From Clostridia bacterium (GTDB lineage: Bacteria; Bacillota; Clostridia; Peptostreptococcales; Anaerovoracaceae): a DNA stretch of 64,000 nucleotides. The notes under the pieces were generated by a model that saw only the letters and a list, made by a program, of their open reading frames with translations, made no database searches and had not been told where the DNA came from. Each line of letters starts with the position of its first letter. Position 1 is the first letter of the stretch. Location of the stretch: the NCBI GenBank assembly GCA_910575405.1, contig CAJTER010000003.1, positions 108,528-172,527 on the forward strand, in the 5' to 3' direction. Of this stretch, positions 26,042 to 35,193 are shown piece after piece. Made by a program: the position numbers and the translations under genes.

Positions 26042-26113
26042 AAAAGCTCCCAAGGAAGATAGCGTCTTATCCAGAAATTTCTTTAAAAAAATCAGTTAAG
26101 AAACAGCGCCTCT

Positions 26114-26297
26114 GACCGATAAATTATATGAAAGTAAAACACTCCAGAGCATACAGCCTGTCAGCAGGAAAGCTCTGTATGCTCAAATAACGGTCATTGC
26201 GGATAATGTAAAAGAAAACTATGGTGAGATATAGGAAAGAAACATCCGCAAAGAAATGCTCTCTCAGAAGGGAAATCCTTTGGGAGAGCATTTTTGA
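26114..26297 (+). ncRNA. Candidate structured RNA or 3' UTR with terminator
   Basis: No gene lies in 26042-26369. On the plus strand four helices can be drawn: GACCG (26114-26118) with CGGTC (26191-26195), enclosing GAGCATACAG (26147-26156) with CTGTATGCTC (26175-26184). Next comes TTGCGGAT (26197-26204) with ATCCGCAA (26244-26251). A terminator follows, AAATGCTCTC (26254-26263) with GAGAGCATTT (26284-26293) and T-tract. It is either a separate small RNA or a structured tail of the Crp/Fnr-like mRNA. No known family is recognised. The following gene is on the opposite strand, so a riboswitch role is unlikely. Confidence 0.45.
26254..26297. terminator. Terminator between convergent genes
   Basis: A ten-bp stem AAATGCTCTC/GAGAGCATTT with an inner AAGG/CCTT extension is followed by TTTTT on the plus strand. 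It can also terminate the minus-strand amidohydrolase transcript, whose side carries a weaker T-run. Confidence 0.8.
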
Positions 26298-26369
26298 TAA
26301 TAAATTATGTAAACCTGTTCTTTTGAAGGCTTCTGATTTGAAGGCTTCCGAGCGGCCTGATGCAAGGAG

Positions 26370-27602
26370 TTAAGCTCCCTTTACAAATTGTCCCTCTTTC
26401 ATAATCACTGCCATATTCTCTGTTACAACCGCTTTGATATCCTCAGCAGGATTACCGTCGATTACCAGAAGATCTGCAAATTTTCCCGCCTCTAATGTAC
26501 CTGTAATATCGTCAATTTTCAGCATTTCAGCTCCGTTTTTGGTAGCAGCACAGAGAACCTCCATATTTGTAAGACCAGCCTTATTGAGGGCATACATTTC
26601 CGTGATCGCATATTTGCCATAAGGCGTCAGGGTGCTGCAGAACGAATCAGATCCTACCGTAATGCGAATTCCCTTTTTATTTGCGTTCAGCAGATTATCG
26701 GTAATCCGGTTCAGCTCCTTTTCTGCTGTAGTTTCGCCCGGGTATTGATCATGGATGGGGCGGTACGGCGGTTCGTATACAGAAAACCACTCAAAAAAGA
26801 ACTGAAAGGTCGGACAAAAGGTAATATCCTTTTCCTTCATAATCTGTAAACATTCCTCGTTAAGCTCCTGTCCGTGGATAATGGCGGAAACTCCTGCCCT
26901 GCAGGAATCCAGAGCACCTTCATATCCTTCTGCGTGAGACCATACAGGAAGACCGATCATGTTGCACTCATCTACAACTGCCTGAATTTCCTCCATTGTA
27001 TAGTGGGAATCGGCTTTTGCATCATGCCTCCAGATCCCGCCTCCAGTAGACCAGATTTTAATGGCATCCGGGTTTTCCCGTATCCTGCGGCGAATGGCCT
27101 TTCGCAGCTCCCAGGGGCCGTCTACCCGCTCTGCCCATGGATGAGATGCTTCGTTATATTCCAGCGGCAGTCTGTGGGAATCACCGTGGCCAGCTGTCCT
27201 GCAAAAGCCAGTACCGGAGGTTACCGTCCTCGGCCCTACGATAACGCCTTTTTCAATCATATCCCTTATGTATGGACCGAATCTGGAGATCTCCCCGACC
27301 GAGGTAAGCCCGTTTTCCAGCGCTTCCCTGGCCTGAGCCACAGCAACTACCGCTTTTTGGAAAATAGGCTCCAATACCCATTCCGTATCATTATCACTGA
27401 GATTGCCGCTATAGTGGAGATGGGTATCAATGAGACCCGGCATTATAGTCTTGCCGGAAATATCCCGCATCTGGTATCCATTGAACTCTTTCTTTTTTCC
27501 TGCATAAACAATTTTTTTATCTTCTACCAGGACCAGGGAGTCCTGCACAGGTTCTCCTCCGTTTCCGTCAATTAACAGGCCGTTTACAAACGCACTCTTC
27601 AT
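26370..27602 (-). CDS. Amidohydrolase-family metal-dependent hydrolase
   Basis: A 410-aa member of the amidohydrolase superfamily (imidazolonepropionase/Xaa-Pro-dipeptidase-like branch). It has the beta-strand-1 metal site DTHLHYSG, His in WSHAEGYEG, a later conserved HGQELNEE segment and Asp in VGSDSFCS. The C-terminal motif GTLEAGKFADLLVIDGNP is universal in the superfamily. ATG 27602 has GAGGAGG 7 nt upstream, which decides this start over the longer open frame to 27728. The substrate cannot be deduced. It follows a ClC channel gene by 16 bp and may share its transcript. Confidence 0.88.
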   Translation of the reverse strand: MKSAFVNGLLIDGNGGEPVQDSLVLVEDKKIVYAGKKKEFNGYQMRDISGKTIMPGLIDTHLHYSGNLSDNDTEWVLEPIFQKAVVAVAQAREALENGLTSVGEISRFGPYIRDMIEKGVIVGPRTVTSGTGFCRTAGHGDSHRLPLEYNEASHPWAERVDGPWELRKAIRRRIRENPDAIKIWSTGGGIWRHDAKADSHYTMEEIQAVVDECNMIGLPVWSHAEGYEGALDSCRAGVSAIIHGQELNEECLQIMKEKDITFCPTFQFFFEWFSVYEPPYRPIHDQYPGETTAEKELNRITDNLLNANKKGIRITVGSDSFCSTLTPYGKYAITEMYALNKAGLTNMEVLCAATKNGAEMLKIDDITGTLEAGKFADLLVIDGNPAEDIKAVVTENMAVIMKEGQFVKGA

Positions 27603-27618
27603 AACTTCCTCCTCAATT

Positions 27619-28878
27619 TTACTTTGCATTAATATTGATATATTCTGCCTTAGTCTTACTATACATGATTTTCTGGCTTCCGTACAGCCCATAATATCCG
27701 GAAAGCATGTAACTGATGCTGCAGGCAATGCCGAAATAAATCAGGCCTTCGCTGCCAAAGAGTTCAATTCCCAGAAACATGGAGGCCGCCGGACTGTTGA
27801 CAACGCCGCAGAAGGCGCCTACCATTCCAAGCGCAGCAGCAAAGCCCGGATCCAGCCCCAAAAGGCCGCCAACCCAGCAGCCCATAGTCGTTCCGATAAA
27901 AAAGGTCGGTACAATTTCTCCTCCCTTAAAGCCTGAGCCCAGAGTAATGGCTGTAAATAAAATTTTCACCAGAAAATCCCACCACTGAGCATCTCCCTTT
28001 AGGGCAGCAAAAATAACAGGCATGCCTGCCCCATTGTAAGTTCCCGACGAAAAAAGCAAAGACAAGCCCAGAAGGATCAGTCCTCCTGCAAAAATTCGCT
28101 GGTATGGATTCTTTAAAAATCGCTCAAAGAGCTCTGCTGTCCCGTCCATAACGAAAATATAGAGAATGCTCAAAAGAGCGCAGCAAACACCCAGAGCCGC
28201 CACCCGAAGCAGGGATAAAGCCGTAGCGGGAGGCAAATTCAGCGCCATCTCGATCTCCAGATCAAATCCAAAGAAGCCGGAAATCTTATAGGCGATGAGG
28301 GAGGATACGAGACATGGCACCAGCCCGGAATAATAGATAACGCCTACGCTGATGACCTCCAGAGCAAAGAAAACAGCAGTCAGCGGTGTGCCGAAAAGAG
28401 CTGCAAATACCCCGCTCATGCCGCTCAATACTACGAGGGACATATCCTTTTCATCCAGATGAAACAGCCTTCCCACATGAGTTCCGATGCTGCCTCCAAT
28501 CTGGAGCGCAGCACCTTCCCTCCCTGCAGAACCTCCCATAAGATGGGTAATGCTTGTGCTGATAAAAATCAGAGGCCCCAGCCGCACGGGAATTGTTTCT
28601 TCAGCCCGCACAGAACCGATAACCCGATCCGTTCCAATGGCCGACTGCATCCCGCAGAGCTGGTAACAGCCTACAATTGCAAGCCCCCCTAAAGGCAGCA
28701 GATAAACGAGCCATCTGCTGCTGCCCCACAAGAGGTTCGCGTATTCTACAGCCATGCGAAACAGCGTCCCAACGCCGCCGCTGATAAGACCAACAAGTCC
28801 GGCGATCAGGAGCCATTTCACAAAACTCTTTATAAAAACCTTTGCCCGCTTTGATTGTTCGATAATCTGGTTTTTCAT
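27619..28878 (-). CDS. ClC-family chloride channel/transporter
   Basis: A 419-aa membrane protein with ten or more helices. ClC selectivity motifs are present: GSAGREGAALQ (with the gating glutamate of GREG) and GFKGGEIVPTFF, the equivalent of GKxGxFxP. There is no C-terminal CBS pair, so it is the short bacterial type. It may be a Cl-/H+ antiporter; a fluoride-type ClC is less likely because that branch has other motifs. The first ATG after the pfkA stop (28878, 1-bp gap) is taken as the start. No strong ribosome binding site is visible, so coupling to pfkA translation is likely. Confidence 0.85.
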   Translation of the reverse strand: MKNQIIEQSKRAKVFIKSFVKWLLIAGLVGLISGGVGTLFRMAVEYANLLWGSSRWLVYLLPLGGLAIVGCYQLCGMQSAIGTDRVIGSVRAEETIPVRLGPLIFISTSITHLMGGSAGREGAALQIGGSIGTHVGRLFHLDEKDMSLVVLSGMSGVFAALFGTPLTAVFFALEVISVGVIYYSGLVPCLVSSLIAYKISGFFGFDLEIEMALNLPPATALSLLRVAALGVCCALLSILYIFVMDGTAELFERFLKNPYQRIFAGGLILLGLSLLFSSGTYNGAGMPVIFAALKGDAQWWDFLVKILFTAITLGSGFKGGEIVPTFFIGTTMGCWVGGLLGLDPGFAAALGMVGAFCGVVNSPAASMFLGIELFGSEGLIYFGIACSISYMLSGYYGLYGSQKIMYSKTKAEYININAK

Positions 28879-28879
28879 A

Positions 28880-29842
28880 CTATTTGGACAGTGTATCTGC
28901 CAGGCGGTATAATTCTGAGTCAAACGTCCGTTTCATTTCCAGGGCTTCCTTCAGATCATATGCCACAATCTCGCTGCCGCAAATACCGATAGCCTTGCTT
29001 TTTTCATCATTATACAAAAGCTCCACTGCTTTATTTGCCATTCTGCTGGCCAGCATGCGATCTCTTGCTGTAGGAGAACCTCCCCGCTGCAAGTATGCCA
29101 AAATTACGACCCTTGTTTCCTTTCCTGTCTTATCTTCTATCTGCTGGGCCAGCTCCTGAGTATCGATCTCAACACCCTCGGCCTTCATAATAATATCATG
29201 CAGCTTGCCTCTGTTTTTTCCCTGAATGATCTTTTTGCAAACCTGATTTAGATCAACGGGCCGCTCCGGAATGAGAATATTGTCTGCTCCGCCCGTCAGT
29301 CCTGCGTGAAGCGCGATATCACCGCAGTGACGGCCCATGACTTCGATAACCGTAGCTCTCTCATGGGAAGAAGACGTATCCCGGATGTTGCTTACAGCCG
29401 AAAGAACTGTGTTGACTGCTGTATCAAATCCAATGGTATAATCCGTATATCCCAGGTCATTGTCAATGGTCCCAGGCAGTCCCATAACCGTAATTCCCCG
29501 CTCGGACAAATCCAAGCCGCCGCGGAAGGAGCCATCTCCTCCTACAACCACCAGCCCTTCGATTCCAAAAGCGGATAATACGTTAATGGCATGCTTTTGC
29601 CCCTCTTCTGTCTTGAATCGTTCACTTCTGGCAGTCCGCAGCATAGTTCCGCCCTTGTGAAGAATATCGCCTACAGAAGACATATCCATTTCTTTAATGG
29701 CACCTTCAATCAGACCTTCATAGCCTCTCTGTATGCCGTAAACCTCCATGCCGATATCAATACCGCAGCGGACTACGGCGCGGACTGCTGCGTTCATTCC
29801 CGGAGAATCTCCTCCGCTGGTCAGTACACCAATTCTTTTCAT
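28880..29842 (-). CDS. pfkA: ATP-dependent 6-phosphofructokinase
   Basis: A 320-aa enzyme converting fructose 6-phosphate to fructose 1,6-bisphosphate in glycolysis. Motifs include the N-terminal [14 protein letters not shown], the ATP-site GGDGSFRGG (Gly, not Asp, after GGD, which points to ATP rather than PPi use), catalytic GTIDND and MGRHCGD for the sugar. The length is standard for the bacterial homotetramer. ATG 29842 follows AGGAGG. It sits 12 bp downstream of dnaE, an arrangement seen in many Bacillota, and is followed at once by the ClC gene. Confidence 0.97.
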   Translation of the reverse strand: MKRIGVLTSGGDSPGMNAAVRAVVRCGIDIGMEVYGIQRGYEGLIEGAIKEMDMSSVGDILHKGGTMLRTARSERFKTEEGQKHAINVLSAFGIEGLVVVGGDGSFRGGLDLSERGITVMGLPGTIDNDLGYTDYTIGFDTAVNTVLSAVSNIRDTSSSHERATVIEVMGRHCGDIALHAGLTGGADNILIPERPVDLNQVCKKIIQGKNRGKLHDIIMKAEGVEIDTQELAQQIEDKTGKETRVVILAYLQRGGSPTARDRMLASRMANKAVELLYNDEKSKAIGICGSEIVAYDLKEALEMKRTFDSELYRLADTLSK

Positions 29843-29854
29843 TTCACTACCTCC

Positions 29855-32800
29855 TTATATTTTTAAATTTTCATTGCCAATAAGTTTTGTAACAGCTTCC
29901 CGAAATGCATCATCCGGGTTAACCCATAAATCCGGCTTTGTTTTCATTGATTTTCCGGAAGTTCCCAGATAAAGAATTACAGGAGTATCCCCCCTGTGGG
30001 AAACGAGGATTTCCCGGATGCGTTCAATGCCATCCTCCAGATGATCTGGCAGCCGGATTTTTACCGGGCTTCCTGCCGCCAGCTTTGCCCCGGCGCTGGC
30101 CTCCCTCAGATCGAGAACTTCATTTGCCAGTATTTTGGGCAGCTCGCCTTCCTTAAAGTTGACGGTTCCCTTTACCAGGATCAGAGAGTCCTCGGAAATC
30201 AGCCGGGAGCACCGCTCGTACACGTTGGGGAAGACAACCACTTCCACATTACCGTAAAGATCCTCCATATCCACAAAAGCCATCAATTTATTGTTCTTTG
30301 TAGTCAATGTCTTTCTGGATGTGATAATTCCTGCCATAACAACCTTCATGCCGTCAAAGATGCGGCTCTGTCCTGCCGGAACTTCCCCCGCCTCCTCTTG
30401 ATCCGCCGCATGAGCCAGATCCTCAGCTGTCACATCGGTCAGGCTGCGGATCTGCTCTTCGTAATCCTTCAGCGGATGGTCGGACAAATAAACCCCCAGC
30501 ATTTCCTTTTCCATGCTGGTTAAGATTTCTTTGGAAAAATTAGCCGCATCCGGCAGTCGGGCCGAGGCCCCCTGTACTTCCATCTGCTCCGCATTAATCT
30601 GAAACAGAGACATCTGGCCCTCAATGTTTTTCCTGCTGTCCTGCTGTGCCGATTCGATGAGTCCCTCATAAACCGCCATATGGGCAGCCCGGTTGATATT
30701 TAGGCTGTCCAGCGCCCCTGCTTTAATGAGACTTTCCACTGCCTTTTTATTCACCTCATGGATGTCCAGATTGTTGATAAACTGAAAGATATCCCTTGGA
30801 AGTCCCTTTTCCTCTCTGGCGCGGATAATCGCGTTGATAACGCCCTCTCCCACATTTTTGATGCCCAAAAGGCCAAAGCGTATCTTTCCATCCTTTACCG
30901 TAAATTTTTTACCGCTTTCATTCACATCCGGCGGCAGTACTTCGATATTCATTTCCGTGCAGTTACGGATATATTTGGCAATGGAGCTCGCATCCCCCAT
31001 CACGCTGGTCATGAGAGCTGCCATAAATTCCACCGGATAATAGGTCTTCAGATATGCCGTTTCATAGGCGATAACCGCGTAAGCCGCTGCGTGGGATTTG
31101 TTGAAGGCATACTCGGCAAAGCTTACCATCTGGTTAAAGATATCCTCAGCAATGGCCTTTGGAATGCCGTTTCTGATGCAGCCTGCGATTTCCACGCTTC
31201 CATCCTCAGCCAGCTTTCCGTTGATAAAGTACTCCTTTTCCTTCAGCATAACATCCATTTTTTTCTTTCCCATAGCCCGACGCACAAGATCCGATCGTCC
31301 GTAGGAATATCCGCCCAGATCCCGCACAATCTGCATAACCTGCTCCTGATAAATCAGGCACCCGTATGTAACGGATAAAATAGGGGCCAGGCTCTCGTGG
31401 ATATAGGAAATCTTGTCTGGATGCTTTTTGTTTTCAATATAGTTTGGGATGGACGCCATAGGACCCGGCCGGTAAAGAGCAACACCGGCGACGATATCTT
31501 CAAAGCAGTCGGGCTTCAGATTTTTCATAAACTGGGTCATGCCCCCGCTTTCCAGTTGAAAGATCCCCTGGGTATTTCCTTTTGCAATTAGCTCATACGT
31601 TTTCGCATCATCATATGTCATCTTCGCAAAATCAATGGAAACCCCATGATTTTTCTCGATCATTTCCAGGGCGTCGCGAATCACCGTCAGGTTCCGCAGG
31701 CCTAAAAAGTCCATTTTCAAAAGTCCCAGCTCTTCAATAGTGGTCATGGTAAACTGGGTAGAAACCCCCTTGTCCGACAGATAAAGAGGCACATATTCAT
31801 CAATGCTCTTTTTGGAAATTACCACCCCAGCCGCATGAGTAGAAGCGTGGCGCGGCATTCCCTCAAGGGCCTTTGCCATATCCAGAACCTGTCTGACCTG
31901 CTCATCGTTTTCATAAGAAGCCTTCAGCTCCGGATTCATACTCAGAGCTTTATCAATGGTCATCTTCAGATCAAAGGGAATGGCCTTTGCAATGGCATCC
32001 GTTTCCGCGTAGCCCACATTGAGAACTCGCCCTACATCTCGGACAGCAGCCTTTGCTTTCATGGTTCCAAAAGTAATGATCTGAGAAACCTTGTCCTCTC
32101 CGTATTTTTCAATTACATAATCAATGACCTCCTGCCGCCGTTCATAGCAGAAGTCGATATCAATATCCGGCATGCTGACTCGCTCTGGATTGAGAAAACG
32201 TTCGAAAATCAGGCTGTAGCGGATAGGATCGATATCCGTAATCTTGAGAACGTAAGAAACAATGCTTCCGGCAGCAGAGCCCCTTCCCGGCCCTACCATG
32301 ATTTTATGTTCCTTTGCGTAATTGATAAAATCCCACACAATGAGGAAGTATTCCACATAGCCCATTTTTTCAATAATGGACAGCTCATATTCAAGCCGCT
32401 GCCTCAGGCTCTCCCAGTCCGCCCCTTCCTCATGTCCGTACCGTTCCTTGAGTCCCCGGCTGCACAGCTCCCTCAGGTACTCCCGGTTGCTCGTTCCCTT
32501 TGGCGCCTGAAACTCCGGCAAATGGAGATGTCCGAATTCAAAGGTCACGTCGCACTGCGCTGCCACCTTAGCTGTATTATCGCAGGCATCAGGGAAATTG
32601 GCAAAAATCTTGCGCATTTCGTCTTCGGATTTGAGGTAAAACTCATCGTTTGGAAACCGCATCCGATCCTCTTCGTCAATGGTAGCAGCTGTCTGAATGC
32701 ACAAAAGCACATCGTGAGCCTTTGCGTCCTCCCGCTTTACATAGTGGACATCGTTAGTGGCCACAAAAGGAATTCCCGTTTCTTCGTGCAGGCGGATCAT

Positions 32801-33364
32801 GTCCGGCAGAATCCTGGCTTCTTCCTCAAGGCCCTGATCCTGCAGCTCCAAGTAGAAATTTTCCTCCCCGAAAATTTCCCGCAGGGTCAGCGCTTCCTCC
32901 TTTGCCCCCTCATAATTTCCATTTAAAAGCTGCCTCTGCACATCCCCCGCAAGACAGGCGGATAAGGCGATAATTCCCTCACTGTGCTGCCGCAGAACCT
33001 CCTTGTCGATTCGCGGTTTATAGTAAAAGCCTTTAATAAAGCCCTGTGAAACAATTTTAATCAGGTTTTTGTAGCCCTGATTGTTTTTCGCAAGGAGCAC
33101 CAGATGCCCCTGATACTTGTCCTTATTCGCATCTTTATCTGCCATGGTTCTGGCCGCCGTATATACCTCGCAGCCGATGACCGGCTTGATGCCCTGGGAA
33201 AGGCACTCCCTGTAAAAATCGATGACGCCGAACATAACGCCGTGATCGGTGATAGCTACCGACTCCATCCCCAATTCCTTTGCCCGGGCCACAAGCTCCT
33301 TGATCCTGGCAGCGCCGTCAAGAAGACTGTATTCCGTATGTACATGTAAATGTGTAAATGCCAT
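29855..33364 (-). CDS. dnaE: DNA polymerase III subunit alpha (DnaE type)
   Basis: A 1169-aa replicative polymerase. The N-terminal PHP domain has HLHVHTEYSLLDGA. The C-family polymerase core has PDIDIDF and VGPGRGSAAGS. It is followed by a helix-hairpin-helix region (FQFINNLDIHEVNKKAVESLI) and an OB domain (VVMAGIITSRKTLTTKNNKLM). It lacks the exonuclease insertion of PolC, so it is the DnaE1-like second polymerase of low-GC Gram-positives. It is first in a dnaE-pfkA-ClC-amidohydrolase gene string. The ~200-bp upstream spacer holds divergent promoters shared with the L,D-transpeptidase. Confidence 0.97.
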   Translation of the reverse strand: MAFTHLHVHTEYSLLDGAARIKELVARAKELGMESVAITDHGVMFGVIDFYRECLSQGIKPVIGCEVYTAARTMADKDANKDKYQGHLVLLAKNNQGYKNLIKIVSQGFIKGFYYKPRIDKEVLRQHSEGIIALSACLAGDVQRQLLNGNYEGAKEEALTLREIFGEENFYLELQDQGLEEEARILPDMIRLHEETGIPFVATNDVHYVKREDAKAHDVLLCIQTAATIDEEDRMRFPNDEFYLKSEDEMRKIFANFPDACDNTAKVAAQCDVTFEFGHLHLPEFQAPKGTSNREYLRELCSRGLKERYGHEEGADWESLRQRLEYELSIIEKMGYVEYFLIVWDFINYAKEHKIMVGPGRGSAAGSIVSYVLKITDIDPIRYSLIFERFLNPERVSMPDIDIDFCYERRQEVIDYVIEKYGEDKVSQIITFGTMKAKAAVRDVGRVLNVGYAETDAIAKAIPFDLKMTIDKALSMNPELKASYENDEQVRQVLDMAKALEGMPRHASTHAAGVVISKKSIDEYVPLYLSDKGVSTQFTMTTIEELGLLKMDFLGLRNLTVIRDALEMIEKNHGVSIDFAKMTYDDAKTYELIAKGNTQGIFQLESGGMTQFMKNLKPDCFEDIVAGVALYRPGPMASIPNYIENKKHPDKISYIHESLAPILSVTYGCLIYQEQVMQIVRDLGGYSYGRSDLVRRAMGKKKMDVMLKEKEYFINGKLAEDGSVEIAGCIRNGIPKAIAEDIFNQMVSFAEYAFNKSHAAAYAVIAYETAYLKTYYPVEFMAALMTSVMGDASSIAKYIRNCTEMNIEVLPPDVNESGKKFTVKDGKIRFGLLGIKNVGEGVINAIIRAREEKGLPRDIFQFINNLDIHEVNKKAVESLIKAGALDSLNINRAAHMAVYEGLIESAQQDSRKNIEGQMSLFQINAEQMEVQGASARLPDAANFSKEILTSMEKEMLGVYLSDHPLKDYEEQIRSLTDVTAEDLAHAADQEEAGEVPAGQSRIFDGMKVVMAGIITSRKTLTTKNNKLMAFVDMEDLYGNVEVVVFPNVYERCSRLISEDSLILVKGTVNFKEGELPKILANEVLDLREASAGAKLAAGSPVKIRLPDHLEDGIERIREILVSHRGDTPVILYLGTSGKSMKTKPDLWVNPDDAFREAVTKLIGNENLKI

Positions 33365-33561
33365 AAACTACTCCAAGTCGTAATAAAATGATTTGTAAAA
33401 TCTGTGAAATCTTGCGTTCTGCGCTTTACAGCAGGCTCCATATCCTGTAAAATTAAAGTTCAGACACGCTTACAATATAATTTTACCACAAAATACGAAA
33501 ATTGCTTTAAAAAAGGCATAAAATATTGTAAAATATTCGAGACAAAGAGGTAGCAGCAATT

Positions 33562-35124
33562 ATGAAAAAAATAATAATCCCAATCGTTATTGTCCTCTGT
33601 CTTGCAGGCGGCAGCTTTGCTGTATGGAATGTGCTGGAAGCAAACGTCTTTTCAAAGGATCGATTTCCGCAGAAAACATTCATCAACGATGTTGAGTGCA
33701 GCGGCATGACGACAGAGCAGGCAAAAGAAACATTAGTCAAAGAATGGAACAGCCGAAGGTTCTATTTTACCAGCAAAGACAAAACCCTCGGCAGTGTGGA
33801 CGGCATGAAGTTCACGTATGACATCGACGACAGCCTGAAGGAGCTGAAAAAATCCAACTTTTTTAAGACAGCTTCCAACTACTTTTTCCATTCGGACTTT
33901 GACGTTGATATGGATATGACCGTAAAAAAGGTCAACAAAGGCTTTAAAAAGAAGCTGAAAAAAGAAGCGTATCTAAAGGAAGATAAAATCACGAAAACAA
34001 GAGACGCTTATGTGGATCTGTCCACTGCGGATTTTCGCATCGTTCCCGAGGTTTACGGAAACAATACGGATTACAACGCACTTTCCGCAAAAATCGCAGA
34101 GCTGATGGCGGAAGACACCTTCACCATGGAGTATAAGACCTCCGACTTTTACAAGCAGCCGGATATAACGGCTGACAGCGAGGAGATCAAGGAGCACCGG
34201 GAGTTCTGCAAAAAGTATTTGACCTCCAAGGTAACGTATGTCTTTGGGGATGAAGAGGTAAAAATACCGCCTCAGGAGCTGGAAAAAATCTATCAGATTG
34301 AGGTTGTAGAGACTGGAGAAGTCAAGCAGGCCGAAGATGGCAGCCAGGAGTCTTCCGAAGGTCAGGAAAGTCAGGAATCTCAAGTTTCCTCAGATAACCC
34401 ACAGGGCCAGGAAGGCACAGATGTTCAGGAGGGACAGGATTCGGAAGAGGAAGCTTCTCCTAAGCCTGAGCCCAAGGTTCTTGTGGATCAGGAGGCTGTG
34501 CGCAAATATGTGGAAGGCCTGGCAAAGGAATACAACACCCTTGGAAAGACGAGAAAATTCCGTTCTTTCAGCGGAAAAGACATTGAGGTTACAGGCGGAG
34601 ACTACGGCTTTGCCATCAGCATTGACGGCGAAACGGAGCAGCTTGTAAAAGATCTGGAAGCCAATAAAGAAGTCAAGCGGGAGCCTGTGTGGCTCATGAC
34701 CGGCTTTGCCGGCTACAGCCGTGAAGATGATATCGGAACTACATATGTGGATGTATCCCTTGCGGATCAACATCTCTGGTATTTTAAAAATGGAAAGAAA
34801 GTCGTAGACTGTCCGGTTGTTACGGGAAATATCAACATGGGCTACAATACCCCGGCAGGCGCCTTCAGCCTTTCCTACAAGCAGAGAGGCGCCACACTGA
34901 AGGGCAGCAATGCGGACGGTTCCAGCTATGAAAGTCCGGTTTCCTACTGGATGCCCTTTTATGGAAACTACGGAATGCACGATGCATCCTGGAGAGGCTC
35001 CTTCGGAGGAAACATCTTCCGCGGAAACGGGAGCCACGGCTGCGTCAATATGCCGATTCCGGCAGCCAAAAAGCTGTTTGAAAATCTGGCGGATAAAGGC
35101 GTTCCCGTCATCGTACACTGGTAA
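33562..35124 (+). CDS. L,D-transpeptidase (YkuD) with PG-binding domains
   Basis: A 520-aa envelope protein with an N-terminal membrane anchor (residues ~4-22). Two PG_binding_4-type regions (~40-250 and ~310-375) are separated by a Gln/Glu/Ser-rich spacer (~257-305). The YkuD catalytic domain (~395-520) has the signature HDASW and SHGCVNMP with Cys494. It forms 3-3 peptidoglycan cross-links outside the membrane. The start is ATG 33562 after AGAGGT. It is convergent with the flagellin gene and shares a bidirectional terminator with it. The acidic spacer is longer than usual and repetitive. Confidence 0.92.
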   Translation: MKKIIIPIVIVLCLAGGSFAVWNVLEANVFSKDRFPQKTFINDVECSGMTTEQAKETLVKEWNSRRFYFTSKDKTLGSVDGMKFTYDIDDSLKELKKSNFFKTASNYFFHSDFDVDMDMTVKKVNKGFKKKLKKEAYLKEDKITKTRDAYVDLSTADFRIVPEVYGNNTDYNALSAKIAELMAEDTFTMEYKTSDFYKQPDITADSEEIKEHREFCKKYLTSKVTYVFGDEEVKIPPQELEKIYQIEVVETGEVKQAEDGSQESSEGQESQESQVSSDNPQGQEGTDVQEGQDSEEEASPKPEPKVLVDQEAVRKYVEGLAKEYNTLGKTRKFRSFSGKDIEVTGGDYGFAISIDGETEQLVKDLEANKEVKREPVWLMTGFAGYSREDDIGTTYVDVSLADQHLWYFKNGKKVVDCPVVTGNINMGYNTPAGAFSLSYKQRGATLKGSNADGSSYESPVSYWMPFYGNYGMHDASWRGSFGGNIFRGNGSHGCVNMPIPAAKKLFENLADKGVPVIVHW

Positions 35125-35134
35125 GAAAGCGTTA

Positions 35135-35174
35135 AAAAAAGAGACATCTGCATTTTGCAGCCTGTCTCTTTTTT
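35135..35174. terminator. Bidirectional terminator between L,D-transpeptidase and flagellin
   Basis: A-run plus GAGACA (35135-35146) pairs with TGTCTC plus T-run (35163-35174), with an inner CTGCA/TGCAG hairpin. A and T tracts on both sides let it work on both strands. Confidence 0.88.
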
Positions 35175-35193
35175 CATGCTTTTTTCTCCCCTG

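Noticed and set aside
26066..26077. CTTATCCAGA resembles the first bases of a SAM-I (S-box) riboswitch
   Set aside because: The rest of the S-box core and the closing GATAAG are absent, and the next gene is on the other strand.
31835..32926. A 363-codon plus-strand open frame opposite dnaE
   Set aside because: It lies wholly antisense to a clearly coding dnaE, has no ribosome binding site and its protein shows no recognisable pattern. It is a shadow caused by codon bias.
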